From assembly GCA_003254885.1 (NCBI GenBank), contig QANT01006835.1, positions 1 through 22,261 on the forward strand: a DNA stretch of 22,261 bases, given 5' to 3'. The position numbers and the translations under genes are program-made. The stretch comes from Purshia tridentata. Lineage: Eukaryota > Streptophyta > Magnoliopsida > Rosales > Rosaceae. Every line of letters starts with the position of its first letter. The first letter of the stretch is position 1. Shown here in pieces: positions 10,367 through 20,259 of this stretch. The notes below the pieces were generated by a model. That model did no database searches and was not told the DNA's origin. It saw nothing but the letters and a program-made list of their open reading frames with translations.

Positions 10367-10561
10367 ATCAAATGTTTTACAAAACTTTCACATGTTAAAG
10401 ATGCTGAAAAGATCACCCAGAAAACCATTGAGCAGATTAGCAGAAAGGAGAAGCTTTACAGGGTATACGTCAAGAAAGCTATGGTAGAGAAGCTTTACAG
10501 GGTATACGTGAAGAAAGCTATGGTAGGCTTGGTGGCCAATGGATTAGCAAATAAATATTAA
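10367..10561 (+). other. Open segment containing an in-frame 39-bp duplication; possible gene fragment
   Basis: A frame open from 10367 (after TGA at 10364-10366) to TAA at 10559-10561 reads through a Lys/Glu-rich peptide containing EKLYRVYVKKAMV twice in tandem. There is no ATG until inside the first repeat unit. I do not recognise the sequence. Its composition is more protein-like than nearby DNA, so it may be a degraded exon, but it may also simply be 3'-flanking DNA of PERK or the leader of the following gene. Confidence 0.2.
10448..10525 (+). repeat. Perfectly adjacent 39-bp tandem duplication
   Basis: The 39-bp unit beginning GAGAAGCTTTACAGGG occupies 10448-10486 and again 10487-10525, differing at a single visible base (CGTCAAG versus CGTGAAG). 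The length is a multiple of three, so any frame through it is preserved. Near identity suggests a recent duplication. Confidence 0.9.
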
Positions 10562-10923
10562 TTGCTTGCAAGTCTTCTCAGAAAGGGAGAGAGGACTTTC
10601 TCTGAAAGACGAGTAGAAGCCAAGTAACAACAGCATATGTATTCTTTTCACATCCTATACTCTATTATATTGGATGGCCCCTGGTAGAAGCTATAGTTTC
10701 ATTCAGATAAGACAATGACTGAAGGCATGACTCATGTGTTCAGCCTATCATGCCTCTAAGCTCTCTGCCACATACCATCTATTCTAATTGGCAATTGCTT
10801 CACCCTTCCTATTACCTCCCAGGAGGAGAAGGAACTGATTCCCTTAACAGGGTCATCAGGGTATGATTTCGTTAAACTCTTTTCTTCACCACCATCACCC
10901 CTTTCCTCTTGACTTTCACAACC

Positions 10924-11382
10924 ATGGAAGATTGCAACATTCTTGCTGCAGATTGTGTTGTCATTTCCTGTTGCTGCCAGTGCCTGATCCTCCAAATCAC
11001 CATCTTCATCTTGTTCAAGCTTCCTTGCAAGTTGATCAGAAAGACAAGAGAGTACACCATGAAGAAGCTTCAACAAAGAAAGAGAAAACAGATTACAGTG
11101 GAAAGAGAAATGCTGGATATTCAGTGTCAAAATGACTTTGCAAGTATTCTTGGAGAGTCTATAAGATCCATAGACACAGTACATAGTTGCATATGTTGCT
11201 TGGAGGAGGTTGACAAGGTGCTGGAGGAGTTTTCCCAGAAAGGAGAGTTTGCATTTGGAAGCTTTTGGGGTAGAGGAGAATTGGGTTTTTCGCCAACTCA
11301 TCGTTTAGCCAAAGTACAGGAATTGGACACTAGTTTTGTACAGTATCATTTGATTGAAATGGTTGGCTCTGTCAACTATTGA
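10924..11382 (+). CDS. Small Cys-rich single-pass membrane protein, plant family of unknown function
   Basis: This is a single-exon frame of 152 residues. The N-terminus MEDCNILAADCVV leads into a Cys cluster (Cys11, CCC 16-18, Cys20) and a hydrophobic helix of about residues 12-31. A strongly basic stretch, roughly 36-56, follows (KLIRKTREYTMKKLQQRKRK). The C-terminal half is soluble, with a second Cys group (SCICC), an acidic helix (EEVDKVLEEF) and an aromatic SFWGRGELGFSP motif. The layout resembles plant-specific uncharacterised proteins with a CCCC-type membrane segment, a basic linker and a C-terminal GxxFW-like motif; this is from memory. Cys next to a membrane helix and basic residues suggests S-acylation or metal binding, which is inference. 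In-frame TAA at 10873 bounds the start. An upstream ATG frame (10750 to a stop at about 10866) could be a uORF or a missed first exon, but no phase-compatible acceptor joins it. An overlapping minus-strand frame (10756-11301) is less protein-like and rejected. Confidence 0.7.
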   Translation: MEDCNILAADCVVISCCCQCLILQITIFILFKLPCKLIRKTREYTMKKLQQRKRKQITVEREMLDIQCQNDFASILGESIRSIDTVHSCICCLEEVDKVLEEFSQKGEFAFGSFWGRGELGFSPTHRLAKVQELDTSFVQYHLIEMVGSVNY

Positions 11383-12294
11383 TCATAACACAGAGTAGCT
11401 TTTCTCAAATAGCCATTGGAAATATTATTCTGGCTATTCATTTAATTATAGAAAAACAATTTGCAACTCAGGTAGCCATGGATGAACATATTCTTGAAGG
11501 TGCTGGTTAAATTGAGTTTAATTTCAGCTTACCACTGATGTCACATCCTACAATTACATATCAAAGGCTTAGGGGATGCTTATACGATATCTTTGTTATC
11601 ATTCAATCCACATGTTTTTTAATTTTATTTTTATAATAAGAAAAGGAATGTCATTTTCACATAAATTCCATGGTTCTTCAAAAGCGTCATTGTTATGATC
11701 GACAATTAATATAAACCTTAACTCCAAGTCATTGAACTAATACTTGTAACCCACCAAATATGTTCTATGTGGAAACAATACGAAGCTAATTAATTAACTT
11801 AATCCTACTTAATTATTGGGTCTTTGTTGACTTGGGGCTAACGCGGTGGATTTAGTTGAAAACATTTGACAAAATTGACCCAAAAAAATTCTCCATACCA
11901 AAATGGTAAAACACAGGTTTTATTGAGTCCTAATCTAAATACGGTTATTTAATACCATGGAGTTAATTACCAAAACTGCCCCTAGCAAGTAGTATGTATG
12001 CACATGGATTCATTTATCTGACTTATTATGACGCGCATAAAAAATGTTGTGCAACGCGGTTTGAGATCAACACAAACTAAACGGAAACGTTACAAAAGAA
12101 TTGGTAATTAAACGTAATTAAAAAAGTTTTAGACCAACAACACCAAAACAAATAAAAAACCAAATTAACCAAAAAATAACTCCCACAACCCCATTCTCTT
12201 TCTTCTTCTTCTTCCTCTCTCTTCATCTGTTGATCATTTTCAATTTCTTCTTCTTCTTCTTATTGGGCTTGGCCATTGGCCCATTAAGATCAAC
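11383..12294 (+). promoter_or_regulatory. Intergenic region and promoter/leader of the calmodulin-like gene
   Basis: AT-rich intergenic DNA with no gene that I can support. The last 100 bp or so before the start codon are a pyrimidine-rich (CTT)n leader, 12192-12262, like the Y-patch/CT-rich leaders common near plant transcription starts. I see no unambiguous TATA box. Confidence 0.5.
12192..12262 (+). repeat. CT/CTT-rich tract in the CML leader
   Basis: Two clusters of CTT repeats flank a short TGTTGATCATTTTC spacer, just upstream of the coding region. It is probably transcribed 5' UTR. Such tracts are common in plant leaders and prone to length variation. Confidence 0.75.
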
Positions 12295-12777
12295 ATGATG
12301 GCTACTACGCTTCACGCCGATCAGCTGAAGCAGCTGAACGAAATCTTTAAGCGGTTCGACATGGACTCCGACGGCAGCCTGACCCACCTGGAGCTCGCCG
12401 CCCTCCTTCGCTCGCTGGGCCTGAAGCCCACCGGCGACCAGCTCCATGCCCTCCTCGCCAACATTGACGCCAACGGCAACGGCGCCATCGAGTTCGACGA
12501 GTTGGTCACCGCCATTCTCCCCGACATGAACGAGGAGGTCCTCATAAACCAGGAGCAGCTCATGGAGGTCTTCCGCTCCTTCGACCGCGACGGCAACGGC
12601 TACATCACCGCCGCCGAGCTCGCCGGGTCCATGGCCAAAATGGGTCACCCGTTGACGTACCGGGAATTGTCGGATATGATGAGGGAGGCCGATACCAATG
12701 GGGACGGTGTTATTAGCTTCAATGAATTCGCGACGATCATGGCTAGGTCTGCTTCTGATTTTCTTGGCCTCAAGTGA
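12295..12777 (+). CDS. CML16: Calmodulin-like calcium sensor with four EF-hands, CML15/16 type
   Basis: This is an intronless, 160-residue calcium-binding sensor that is expected to change conformation on binding Ca2+ and regulate target proteins in the cytosol or nucleus. Four complete 12-residue EF loops are visible: 22-33 (DMDSDGSLTHLE), 58-69 (DANGNGAIEFDE), 97-108 (DRDGNGYITAAE) and 133-144 (DTNGDGVISFNE). Each has Asp at position 1, Gly at 6 and Glu at 12, so all four should bind Ca2+. The linker LRSLGLKPTGDQ, the stretch LPDMNEEVLINQEQL and the C-terminus SASDFLGLK are characteristic of the Arabidopsis CML15/16/18 group; the exact paralogue is uncertain. Two ATGs in tandem (12295, 12298) could start translation. 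The first 360 bp are very rich in G and C at third positions, unlike the neighbours and unlike the gene's own 3' end. No N-terminal myristoylation motif or membrane segment is present. Confidence 0.95.
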   Translation: MMATTLHADQLKQLNEIFKRFDMDSDGSLTHLELAALLRSLGLKPTGDQLHALLANIDANGNGAIEFDELVTAILPDMNEEVLINQEQLMEVFRSFDRDGNGYITAAELAGSMAKMGHPLTYRELSDMMREADTNGDGVISFNEFATIMARSASDFLGLK

Positions 12778-14022
12778 ATCACCCTCACTTTTCTTGACGG
12801 TGATGATTTGACCTTTTTATTTTATTTTGTTTTGTTTTGAGGGGCATGTGTCGAGGGAGATCTGCACACAAATCAAACAAAAAGTATGCATATGACCTGC
12901 ACCTCATTCCCTTTAGTTAAGATCAGGAGAATTACCAAGTGATTATGAAACACAACTTGTAAATATTGTGTATTCTATGTATTCTTACTTTAGACTTTCC
13001 CAAGAATGATACCATTTGGGTTGTAATTTGTATGTGACTCTTAATTATCTCAGATTATATATGGGAAATTCTGTATGATCAATTTGATCCCATGCATGGA
13101 AATCAATGTAACGATTTTCTTTTTTGAAGAAAAGTAGAATGCAGAATTGGGTACCCAACCCAAGGGCTCTATTTATTAGAAAGTGATGATGGTTTTGATG
13201 ATCTTGCTAATATACACATTGAAATGGATCAAATGATCCAGTTCCAGTTCCAATGGCTGGTCGGGAACTTGCATCAGGAATCCATTAAAAGAAATGAGTA
13301 ACACAGAAGCTCTGATGTCATCAGAATTCAGGAACTGCTTATCATATAAATATGGAAAATGCTTAATGCCCCAACTGTTTATACTAACTTTTTGTTTTTT
13401 AACTTAAGTGACATCATTTTACTTAATAGAATTTATTTTTATTTTTTATATTTATTATTTTTTTCAGAATAAATGTCAGTTAAGTAACGTAAGTTAGAAA
13501 AGAAAAGTCAAGAAAAATATTTAGGGTAAATAACATCTTCTTCGATTATTTGATGTAGTTTTTCAAAGTGTTTATCCATTGTCCTGCGGAATTTAAATTT
13601 TTTCCAAAACCATATGTCACTGGATATTTGGATGGTGTATTAATCTGAGAAGATAGAAGAAGAAAAATCATGAGAACACATTGAAATAAAAAATTATGTA
13701 ATTAACTAACAAAAAATTTTCTCACTTGTATTACATTTTGCATGTATAAAAAATAAGATACGCATGGCATGGGCATCTGAGGATGCCCATGGATCAAAAT
13801 TTACATTCTCTAAAGCACCTACCCATCTAACATAGTTACATATCTTACAGCTGAATAATGCTTCTGTACAGAGTCATCTAGCTACTGTATCTCAACGGTC
13901 CACTCCTAGAACAAGTAGAATCAACAAATATGTTTGTTCTATGCATCCCAATCCTATACAAGAAGCAGATTTCCGAAAATTGGCAGAGATTCAAGAAGTG
14001 CTTTCTTTATACTTTGCAAAAA
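12778..14022. other. Shared 3' flank between convergent CML (+) and flippase (-) genes
   Basis: No gene is seen. 12778 to about 13080 is probably the CML 3' UTR and is T-rich. About 13720-14022 is probably the flippase 3' UTR, read leftwards. The middle is AT-rich. CATGCATG occurs at 13091-13098, and a perfect 10-bp-stem hairpin at 13768-13791 is listed separately. Confidence 0.55.
13768..13791. other. Perfect hairpin, 10-bp stem and 4-nt loop
   Basis: CATGGGCATC, TGAG, GATGCCCATG form a perfect inverted repeat with a tetranucleotide spacer. It lies about 235 bp past the flippase stop codon on the minus strand, so it would be in the 3' UTR if transcription reaches that far. Stem GC content is higher than in the surrounding DNA. 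Its role is unknown. Confidence 0.8.
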
Positions 14023-17000
14023 TCATGTATGGCTGTGATGTCTATCTTGTTGTACCCTACCACTATTGGTCCTTGCTGCTATGCGTGCCGTAAAACCCAC
14101 AGTCGTCGGCCGCAAAGATCTCTGTCGAACCATTTCACAGTATTCAGAATCATTTGACTGGCCCTCATACCTTATCCACTGTATCATTCTATGGTACATA
14201 GGAAAGAAGCGCATCTGAATTGATGAGTATGAGAAGTATGGGATTAGAGCTGAGATTGGCACAAAGAATGTAATGAGCCAAAACGAAGGGGCGGGTGCAA
14301 GGGCTTCAATGAAGACTTTGTAAGCAGTGGTAGAGATTGTGGGTGACATGGCTCCATATGCTAAGAGAAAAATATACCATAATGCAATTGAACCCCAGAT
14401 GAAGAGATGTTGTATCAAGGTGAAGTAACTGATGGCCAGTGCCATCTGCAAGTTCACAACCCAAACAGTGCATGTATACATTATTGCTCCTAGAATATCC
14501 CTCCCAACAGTTTTCCCATCATTATTGAAGCCCTGGTGTCCTAGTGCTTTTGTGCAGAAGAAGAAAATAATCATGGCGCTTGTCAACCCATTAAGCATCC
14601 ATCCGAATATTCTACGCCAGCTGAAGAGAACATTTTGCACCCCTTCTTGGTATAATAGAGGAAACTGCCACATCGAACAGGATAACAACGAAAAAATGTC
14701 CTCATGAGGTTTAAAATTAAAGTACGTTAATCTGAGACAAAACCGTCACAGGGACCACAACTTCACATATAACCCAGTGAGCTAATTACCTTAAGACAAA
14801 ACCGTGCAGATACATCCTGGTCAAAAACTCCCATAGCAACCACCGGAAGTGATGAGAAGAATACATTATACAATGACAAAAACCAATCATTGTATGCAGG
14901 CTGTGCAGAGAAGGATGTGCATGCCTCATATAAGAAGAGAGTAAAGCCAAATGTGATGTTCTTGTAGAAGAAGTAGCAAATCTGCCAGGAGAAATTTGAA
15001 CAGGTCAATTGATCAGCTCATGATATATTTAAATTTGTTGTTGCATTGTCAATATTCTAAAGTCTCAAGTTTGTTTCATAATATATGAATGCATTACCAT
15101 TGATGAGATCCTTCTGTAACACCAATGTCCATGCACAAGCAGAAGACGCTCCAAATATAGAAATTGTGCTATCGCAATATCACTTGACATGACTGCCTGA
15201 ATTGAAAAATAAGCGTGAAAAGTTCATAAGAATAGAAGTTTAGAAAAAATACAGAACCTATTTCACAAAACATGTAGAAGAATCTGTGAAGCACCTGCAT
15301 TCCTTCAACACCACTGATTCCAACCCCAATATCTGCTTCTTGGAGCATTCCTACATCATTGGCACCATCACCAATCGCTAGTGTTGTTTTCCCAGTTCCA
15401 GATTTGACCAGTCTAGTGACCTTTTTTCCATTTTACCATTTAAAACAAATTAACTCTTAAACTCTGAGAATGATAAAAGAAGGTACATGCAAGAATGATC
15501 CTTGTGAAGGTATTAAAAAGAAAAAAGAAAAAAGAAAAACCCATAAGATTGTAATTCATATACACACCAGTGCCTTCTGTTTTGGTGATGAGCGGCAGCA
15601 AATAACAGACGCACAGCCAATCGCAAGATCTAGAAAAATATTCTTTATATCATCCTCAAGAGCATAAGCAAGTGATTTTCCATCAATGATCAATGCAAAT
15701 GCCTCAGAGCTCCCGCTTTCTGTAAGCTGAGCCTTTCCTCTAGTTATCTGATGCAGAACACTTCCTTTTGATGCCTAAAAGATGAGTCATCAATAACCTA
15801 TCAGCATCATATGTACTCTTACTTCACATAGTTTATAATAGTTATAGATTAATGTGTATAGTCAACCCATAGTCTAATTATAAAAGTATTTTATTAGGCT
15901 ACAGATTCCATTTTTAATAAATAAACTAACTCAAAAGGACATAAAAATATGAATAATATATATAAATAAGTATGTGTAGTTTTACCTTGGTAGTGGCTTC
16001 CTTTTCTCCTGCCTTTTCCAGCGCTTGAATTTCTGGAGACTCTAAATTGATTATAATCTGCTTCATTCCTGGTCTAAGCAAGCTACAGGCAAACCTGCAG
16101 GTTAATAATATGAGTCAGAGATCTTCTTAGTAGAGAACATAGGCCTCACCTCAGAATCAAATAATTGATACCTAGAAATCATACCCAATATTGATGGCAG
16201 TCTCCATCTTGTCTCCAGTCAAGACCCAAATCTTAATTCCAGCCTGGGCAAGCTTGTCAATGCAATCAGGAACCTAACAAAAACAAAACGGAAAACATCA
16301 CTTCTGAATCCAATACCCTGTCTATAAAAACACTCACTCCATGTTATCCCTCAGTATTTGACTACACACCCCATTTTGGAGTTTGTCCTCAACAGCAGTT
16401 GCACCAAGAAGAATTAGATCTCTCTCAATTGTATCTGTTACTGCATCTATCAATGTTTCACGATCTGCACTGATTGAATTCTTGGCCATGAAAAATCTTT
16501 CATTGAACTCATTGTATTCTTCTTCCTCAAGTTCACGATAGGCAAGTATCAAGGTTCTCAACCCTGCATCAGCATACTCATTTAAATGATCCATGGTCTC
16601 TTCTTCAAACTCCCTACCATTTTTGGTAAGCCTTTCATACATGACACTGCACAGAAAATGATGCTGGTTATAGAAGTGCTTCTAACTTAGAAATAAATGC
16701 CTAGATACAGATTCAAGTTTTGAGGCAGCTAACACATACTTGTCAGCACCTTTACTAAGTAATAGTAATTTTCCGTCCTCATTTCTTACAATCACTGACA
16801 TCCGCTTCCTTGAGCTGTTAAACTCTAAAACATTCAGAAGTCTATACGACCTGCAAAAGGGAAATTGCTTTATGAATATAATCTTTCACATTATTTTATG
16901 AAGCACTCTCTAAAGTTAAGAATTACTTATTAAGAGCAACCCCACATAGGGATGGGCATCCACACAGAGTTAAATGGGGAAGTATTCACACCCTTAAATT

Positions 17001-19217
17001 TTGTGGATATGCTTGGTATAAAGTGGATGTGAAATCATGTAGAGAGCTAGGGAATTGGGTATCCCAATAAACCCACATCTATCTATGCAACTAAAGAAGA
17101 GTTTGGCATACATATTTGAAAATCATACTTTTCATAAAAACAATGAAATATACTAACCTCTCAACTTTCACGCCAGACACTGGATCCAACTCCCACAGTG
17201 ATATGCTTGTTTGCGTCCTTTTGTAGAATTCGAAACCAATTTCTCTTGCTGCAATCACAAATGCTGCTTCATCAGGAGATTCAGCCTCATACAAGACCTT
17301 CCCATTACCTTCATCCACTTCTGGAATGGCTGTATGACATATTGCTAATAAACGGAAAAATTTCTGGATGAGATCTGCATGAGGCTCATTAACCCAGTTT
17401 CCATTCATGATCCTTTCATCTTTAAAATTAAAGCCTTTAATGGGCGCCTTCGTATCAGTAGAATCCTTGACATGTGCCCTTCCATTAACATTTCCATGAA
17501 CCAATGGTGAACCATTTTGCCTACCCATAGCCCTCTCAACCTCTGTAACACCACGGCCGTAAGCTGTCCCAGCCACAGAACACTTGATGAACTCCATTGA
17601 ATTGCAGGTCAAAGTTCCAGTCTTATCTGAAAGTATTGTGTGAACTTGGCCAAGTTCTTCATTCAAATTTGAGGTACGGGCATGTGCTGGTCTGTCAGTT
17701 TCCTCATAGTACATGCAAATATCCTGATTGATGAAGACGCTCTGAAGAACTTTGACAACTTCTATTGACACATACAAGGAGATTGGGATAAAGTAGCTAT
17801 ATAACATTAGGGCAGTCAGAAAGTGGTAAATTGCAGCAGCAGGAGCTCGTTTGGCATCAAAGAAAATTGTAGAATCATCTGGCTTTAGATACCACCTTTT
17901 CATGATCCCATTGTTTATGTCATCTTTGGTTGCAATGCCAAAGTAAATAGATCCAAGTGATGCCATAGTAAATAAAACAAAGAACAAGAAGTAGATAATT
18001 TTATCCATCTTCTTCTCAATCCTGCTTCTTTTTGAAGGGGGGCCTGTAGAATTTTGAATAACCTTTGTGTCGGAACCAGTAAAGATAACAACTCCATATA
18101 TGTATTCTGTATTTCGGAGTTTAGAGTCTCTGAGGAGAAGCTGTTGAGGAGAGAGGGGAAACTGTTGCTTTTCAAACTCCACAGTTCCAACAAATGAGTA
18201 CAAATTTGCATTTGGGTCTTCACATTTAGCAATGGCATTAAAATTGCCGAAGTTAGAGTCCACCTGCAAGGATGAGGTCACCTCCAATCCTTGTTTTAAC
18301 TTCAAATTTGTTTCACCATCAAGGTTCATGGTCTCAACATAGCAGATTGCATCTTCATAACTGGAAGAAAGCAAGAGGAGGTCTGTTGGAAAGAATTCAT
18401 CTTTTTCAACTCTCACTACATCTCCCACTCTCAGATTCTTCCATTCAGTATAATCAAAAACGCCATTACGTTTATGTACTTTAACCTTTCTATTGTTCAC
18501 CTCAAGATCCTGGAAAAGACAAAAAGGCCTGGTGAGCAAATATGGAGACACTTTGATCCTTTTCTTTTATGACAGAGAAACTTTGATCGTGGCTAGATCG
18601 GTTTCCTAAACTGTCATTTTATAGAGTTCCTCAATAATACCCAATTAGTAATAGTAAAATTAAAAAGTTAAAAGTGAAAAAATCCTCAAATATCTTATAA
18701 AGTCACCGAAAACTATATCCCAATGATGATTTCCCATATTCAATGAGGATTTCTGAAAGAACAAAAGAAAAGAGAAAGCAATCAAAACATAGTGCCAAAG
18801 TGAGGAAGTAAAATAGAGTACCTGCTGTTTTCGACGCCAATCTTCGATACCCTCTTTCACCATGGTCGCCCCGATGACAAAAATTAGAGGGATAATGGCA
18901 CTGACAGCCGTATATGGAGCCAGAGGAGTGAAAGCCAAAATGCCAGTGACTAAGAAGTAGAAGTTGGCCACCCTCCTGAACTGTTCAAACAAAGATTTTG
19001 GCAAGAAAGTAGCAAGTGTATACTTTGTAGTTCTAACATAATTGCCTCCATAATTCCGAATCGCAGCCTCAAAACAATCCGGGTCATTGCAGTGAACCAC
19101 TCTGGAAAATCCTGGTCCCCCAATTTGTGAATATTCGGCCTTCAAAGAAGCTCTACCACAAGTGAAAGAATAGATCTTGCTGAAACGCAGCTTTCTCCCT
19201 CTGCCACCACCCCTCAT
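14023..19217 (-). CDS. ALA9: Phospholipid-transporting P4-ATPase (aminophospholipid flippase), ALA9-12 clade
   Basis: This P4-type ATPase flips phospholipids to the cytosolic leaflet and is expected to need an ALIS/CDC50 beta-subunit. Exons, in transcript order: 19217-18822, 18509-17158, 16850-16740, 16646-16370, 16273-16185, 16094-15986, 15774-15568, 15420-15295, 15196-15098, 14981-14790, 14664-14023. All introns are GT..AG, phases join, and the product is 1199 residues, the normal family length. Landmarks: N-terminal [13 protein letters not shown] and [15 protein letters not shown]; first helices within [23 protein letters not shown]; actuator DGET 196-199; PISLYV in the helix before the P-domain; phosphorylated Asp427 in DKTGTLT; KGAD in the nucleotide domain; TGDK; GDGAND 864-869; then the C-terminal membrane helices ([20 protein letters not shown]). 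The tail is Arg/His-rich. The clade is inferred from the N-terminus as remembered, and the exact paralogue is uncertain. In-frame extensions past the donors of exons 1, 2 and 10 are intron read-through. Confidence 0.95.
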
Positions 19218-20220
19218 TTTCTCTCTCTTTCTCCCTTCTCACACGACTTCAAGCTCCAAGCCTCTAACTATAAGCACAAATTAGCTGGACCAACACAAAC
19301 GCTCCAGTTCTTAAATGCCAACCTCACTAATTAATCCAACTTCTTCAAGAAGTATATTTTAAAAGAAATACTCAGAACCACAACCCACAAATTTTTTGAA
19401 GACAAACCTAGTGAAATAACTGGTAATTACTACTGCAGCACCTTGAAAAGCAATTCTTCACTAATAAATACGAGCTTCGTTCTTCAAGGACGACCACTCA
19501 CAACAAAAACCCAGTTCCACAACCCCCAAAAAATTCACAAATATTAAACACAGACACCCAAAAGAGGGGGAAAATCCCAGTTTATAAAGAGCAGAACCCC
19601 AAGGAAAGGAGAAAAGAAAAGTTTATAACCAGAAGCTCAAGACCCCAGTAATATAAATATGAATAAATTTGAATACTAGACAGGGGATAAAAAAGGAAAA
19701 AGAAAAAAGAAAAAGAAAAAAAAGAATTGTGAAAGAAAAAAGCTTGAAAGGTAATAAACAAGAAAGACTAACTCTGTTGGTAAGAGGAGCACACAAGTTT
19801 AGACAATCTAAGCAACACCTACAACCCAGCAATCCCAGTTTGTAATATTTGTCCCAGACAAGAAGAAAGGACCCAGACAACCAAAACCAAGAATATGATG
19901 AAAAATGGATTCAGAGAGCTTATAAAATAGAGGAAAGGTTTCTATGAATATTCGGGTATTTGAAATTTTCTCTAAACACAAAGGCTTTGAACGAAGACTT
20001 GGATTGGATCTCGCATTTTGACTTTTGTTAAGGACGCGCATTTCCTTTTGGGTTTGTTATAAGTTTCCAAAATTGAGACTCTTTCCCAGAAAATAAAGAA
20101 GGGAAAGGAATGTGTGAAATTTCAGAAGGGTTGGAAGGGAGTGTAGAAGATTGATTTGATTAATGGGGTGTTGCGGGAAATTTCAATTTCGCGGGAAAGC
20201 TATGGAAGGTCATCAATGGT
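19218..20220 (-). other. Long 5' leader of the flippase gene, probably with a 5'-UTR intron
   Basis: About 1 kb lies between the start codon and the inferred promoter. It has no protein-like frame. Read on the minus strand it is T-rich, with a dense pyrimidine tract (complement of 19683-19745) and several donor- and acceptor-like sites, which fits a 5'-UTR intron. I cannot fix the boundaries from sequence alone. Confidence 0.45.
20171..20198 (-). promoter_or_regulatory. Two E2F-type binding sites
   Basis: TTTCGCGGGAAA at 20187-20198 is a full match to the E2F consensus TTTSGCGS. TTGCGGGAAA at 20171-20180 gives a second GCGGGAAA site (TTTCCCGC on the minus strand). They are separated by only six bases. 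In plants such sites bind E2F/DP in genes of the G1/S transition. They fall just downstream of the TATA-like element of the flippase gene. Confidence 0.6.
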
Positions 20221-20245
20221 GGTGACTGTTATGCTCTCTCTGTCT

Positions 20246-20253
20246 TTTAAATA
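20246..20253 (-). promoter_or_regulatory. TATA-like box of the flippase gene
   Basis: On the minus strand TATTTAAA is read at 20253-20246. With usual plant spacing, transcription would begin near 20215-20222, just before the paired E2F-like sites. This is a plausible but unproven promoter. Confidence 0.4.
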
Positions 20254-20259
20254 GTCTTC

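Noticed and set aside
10756..11301. Minus-strand frame of 181 codons overlapping the Cys-rich protein gene
   Set aside because: The plus-strand frame has a family-like layout (membrane helix, basic linker, FW motif). The minus reading has no recognisable domain.
12223..12648. Minus-strand frames opposite the CML gene
   Set aside because: They stay open because of the high GC3 of the EF-hand gene, and they match no domain.
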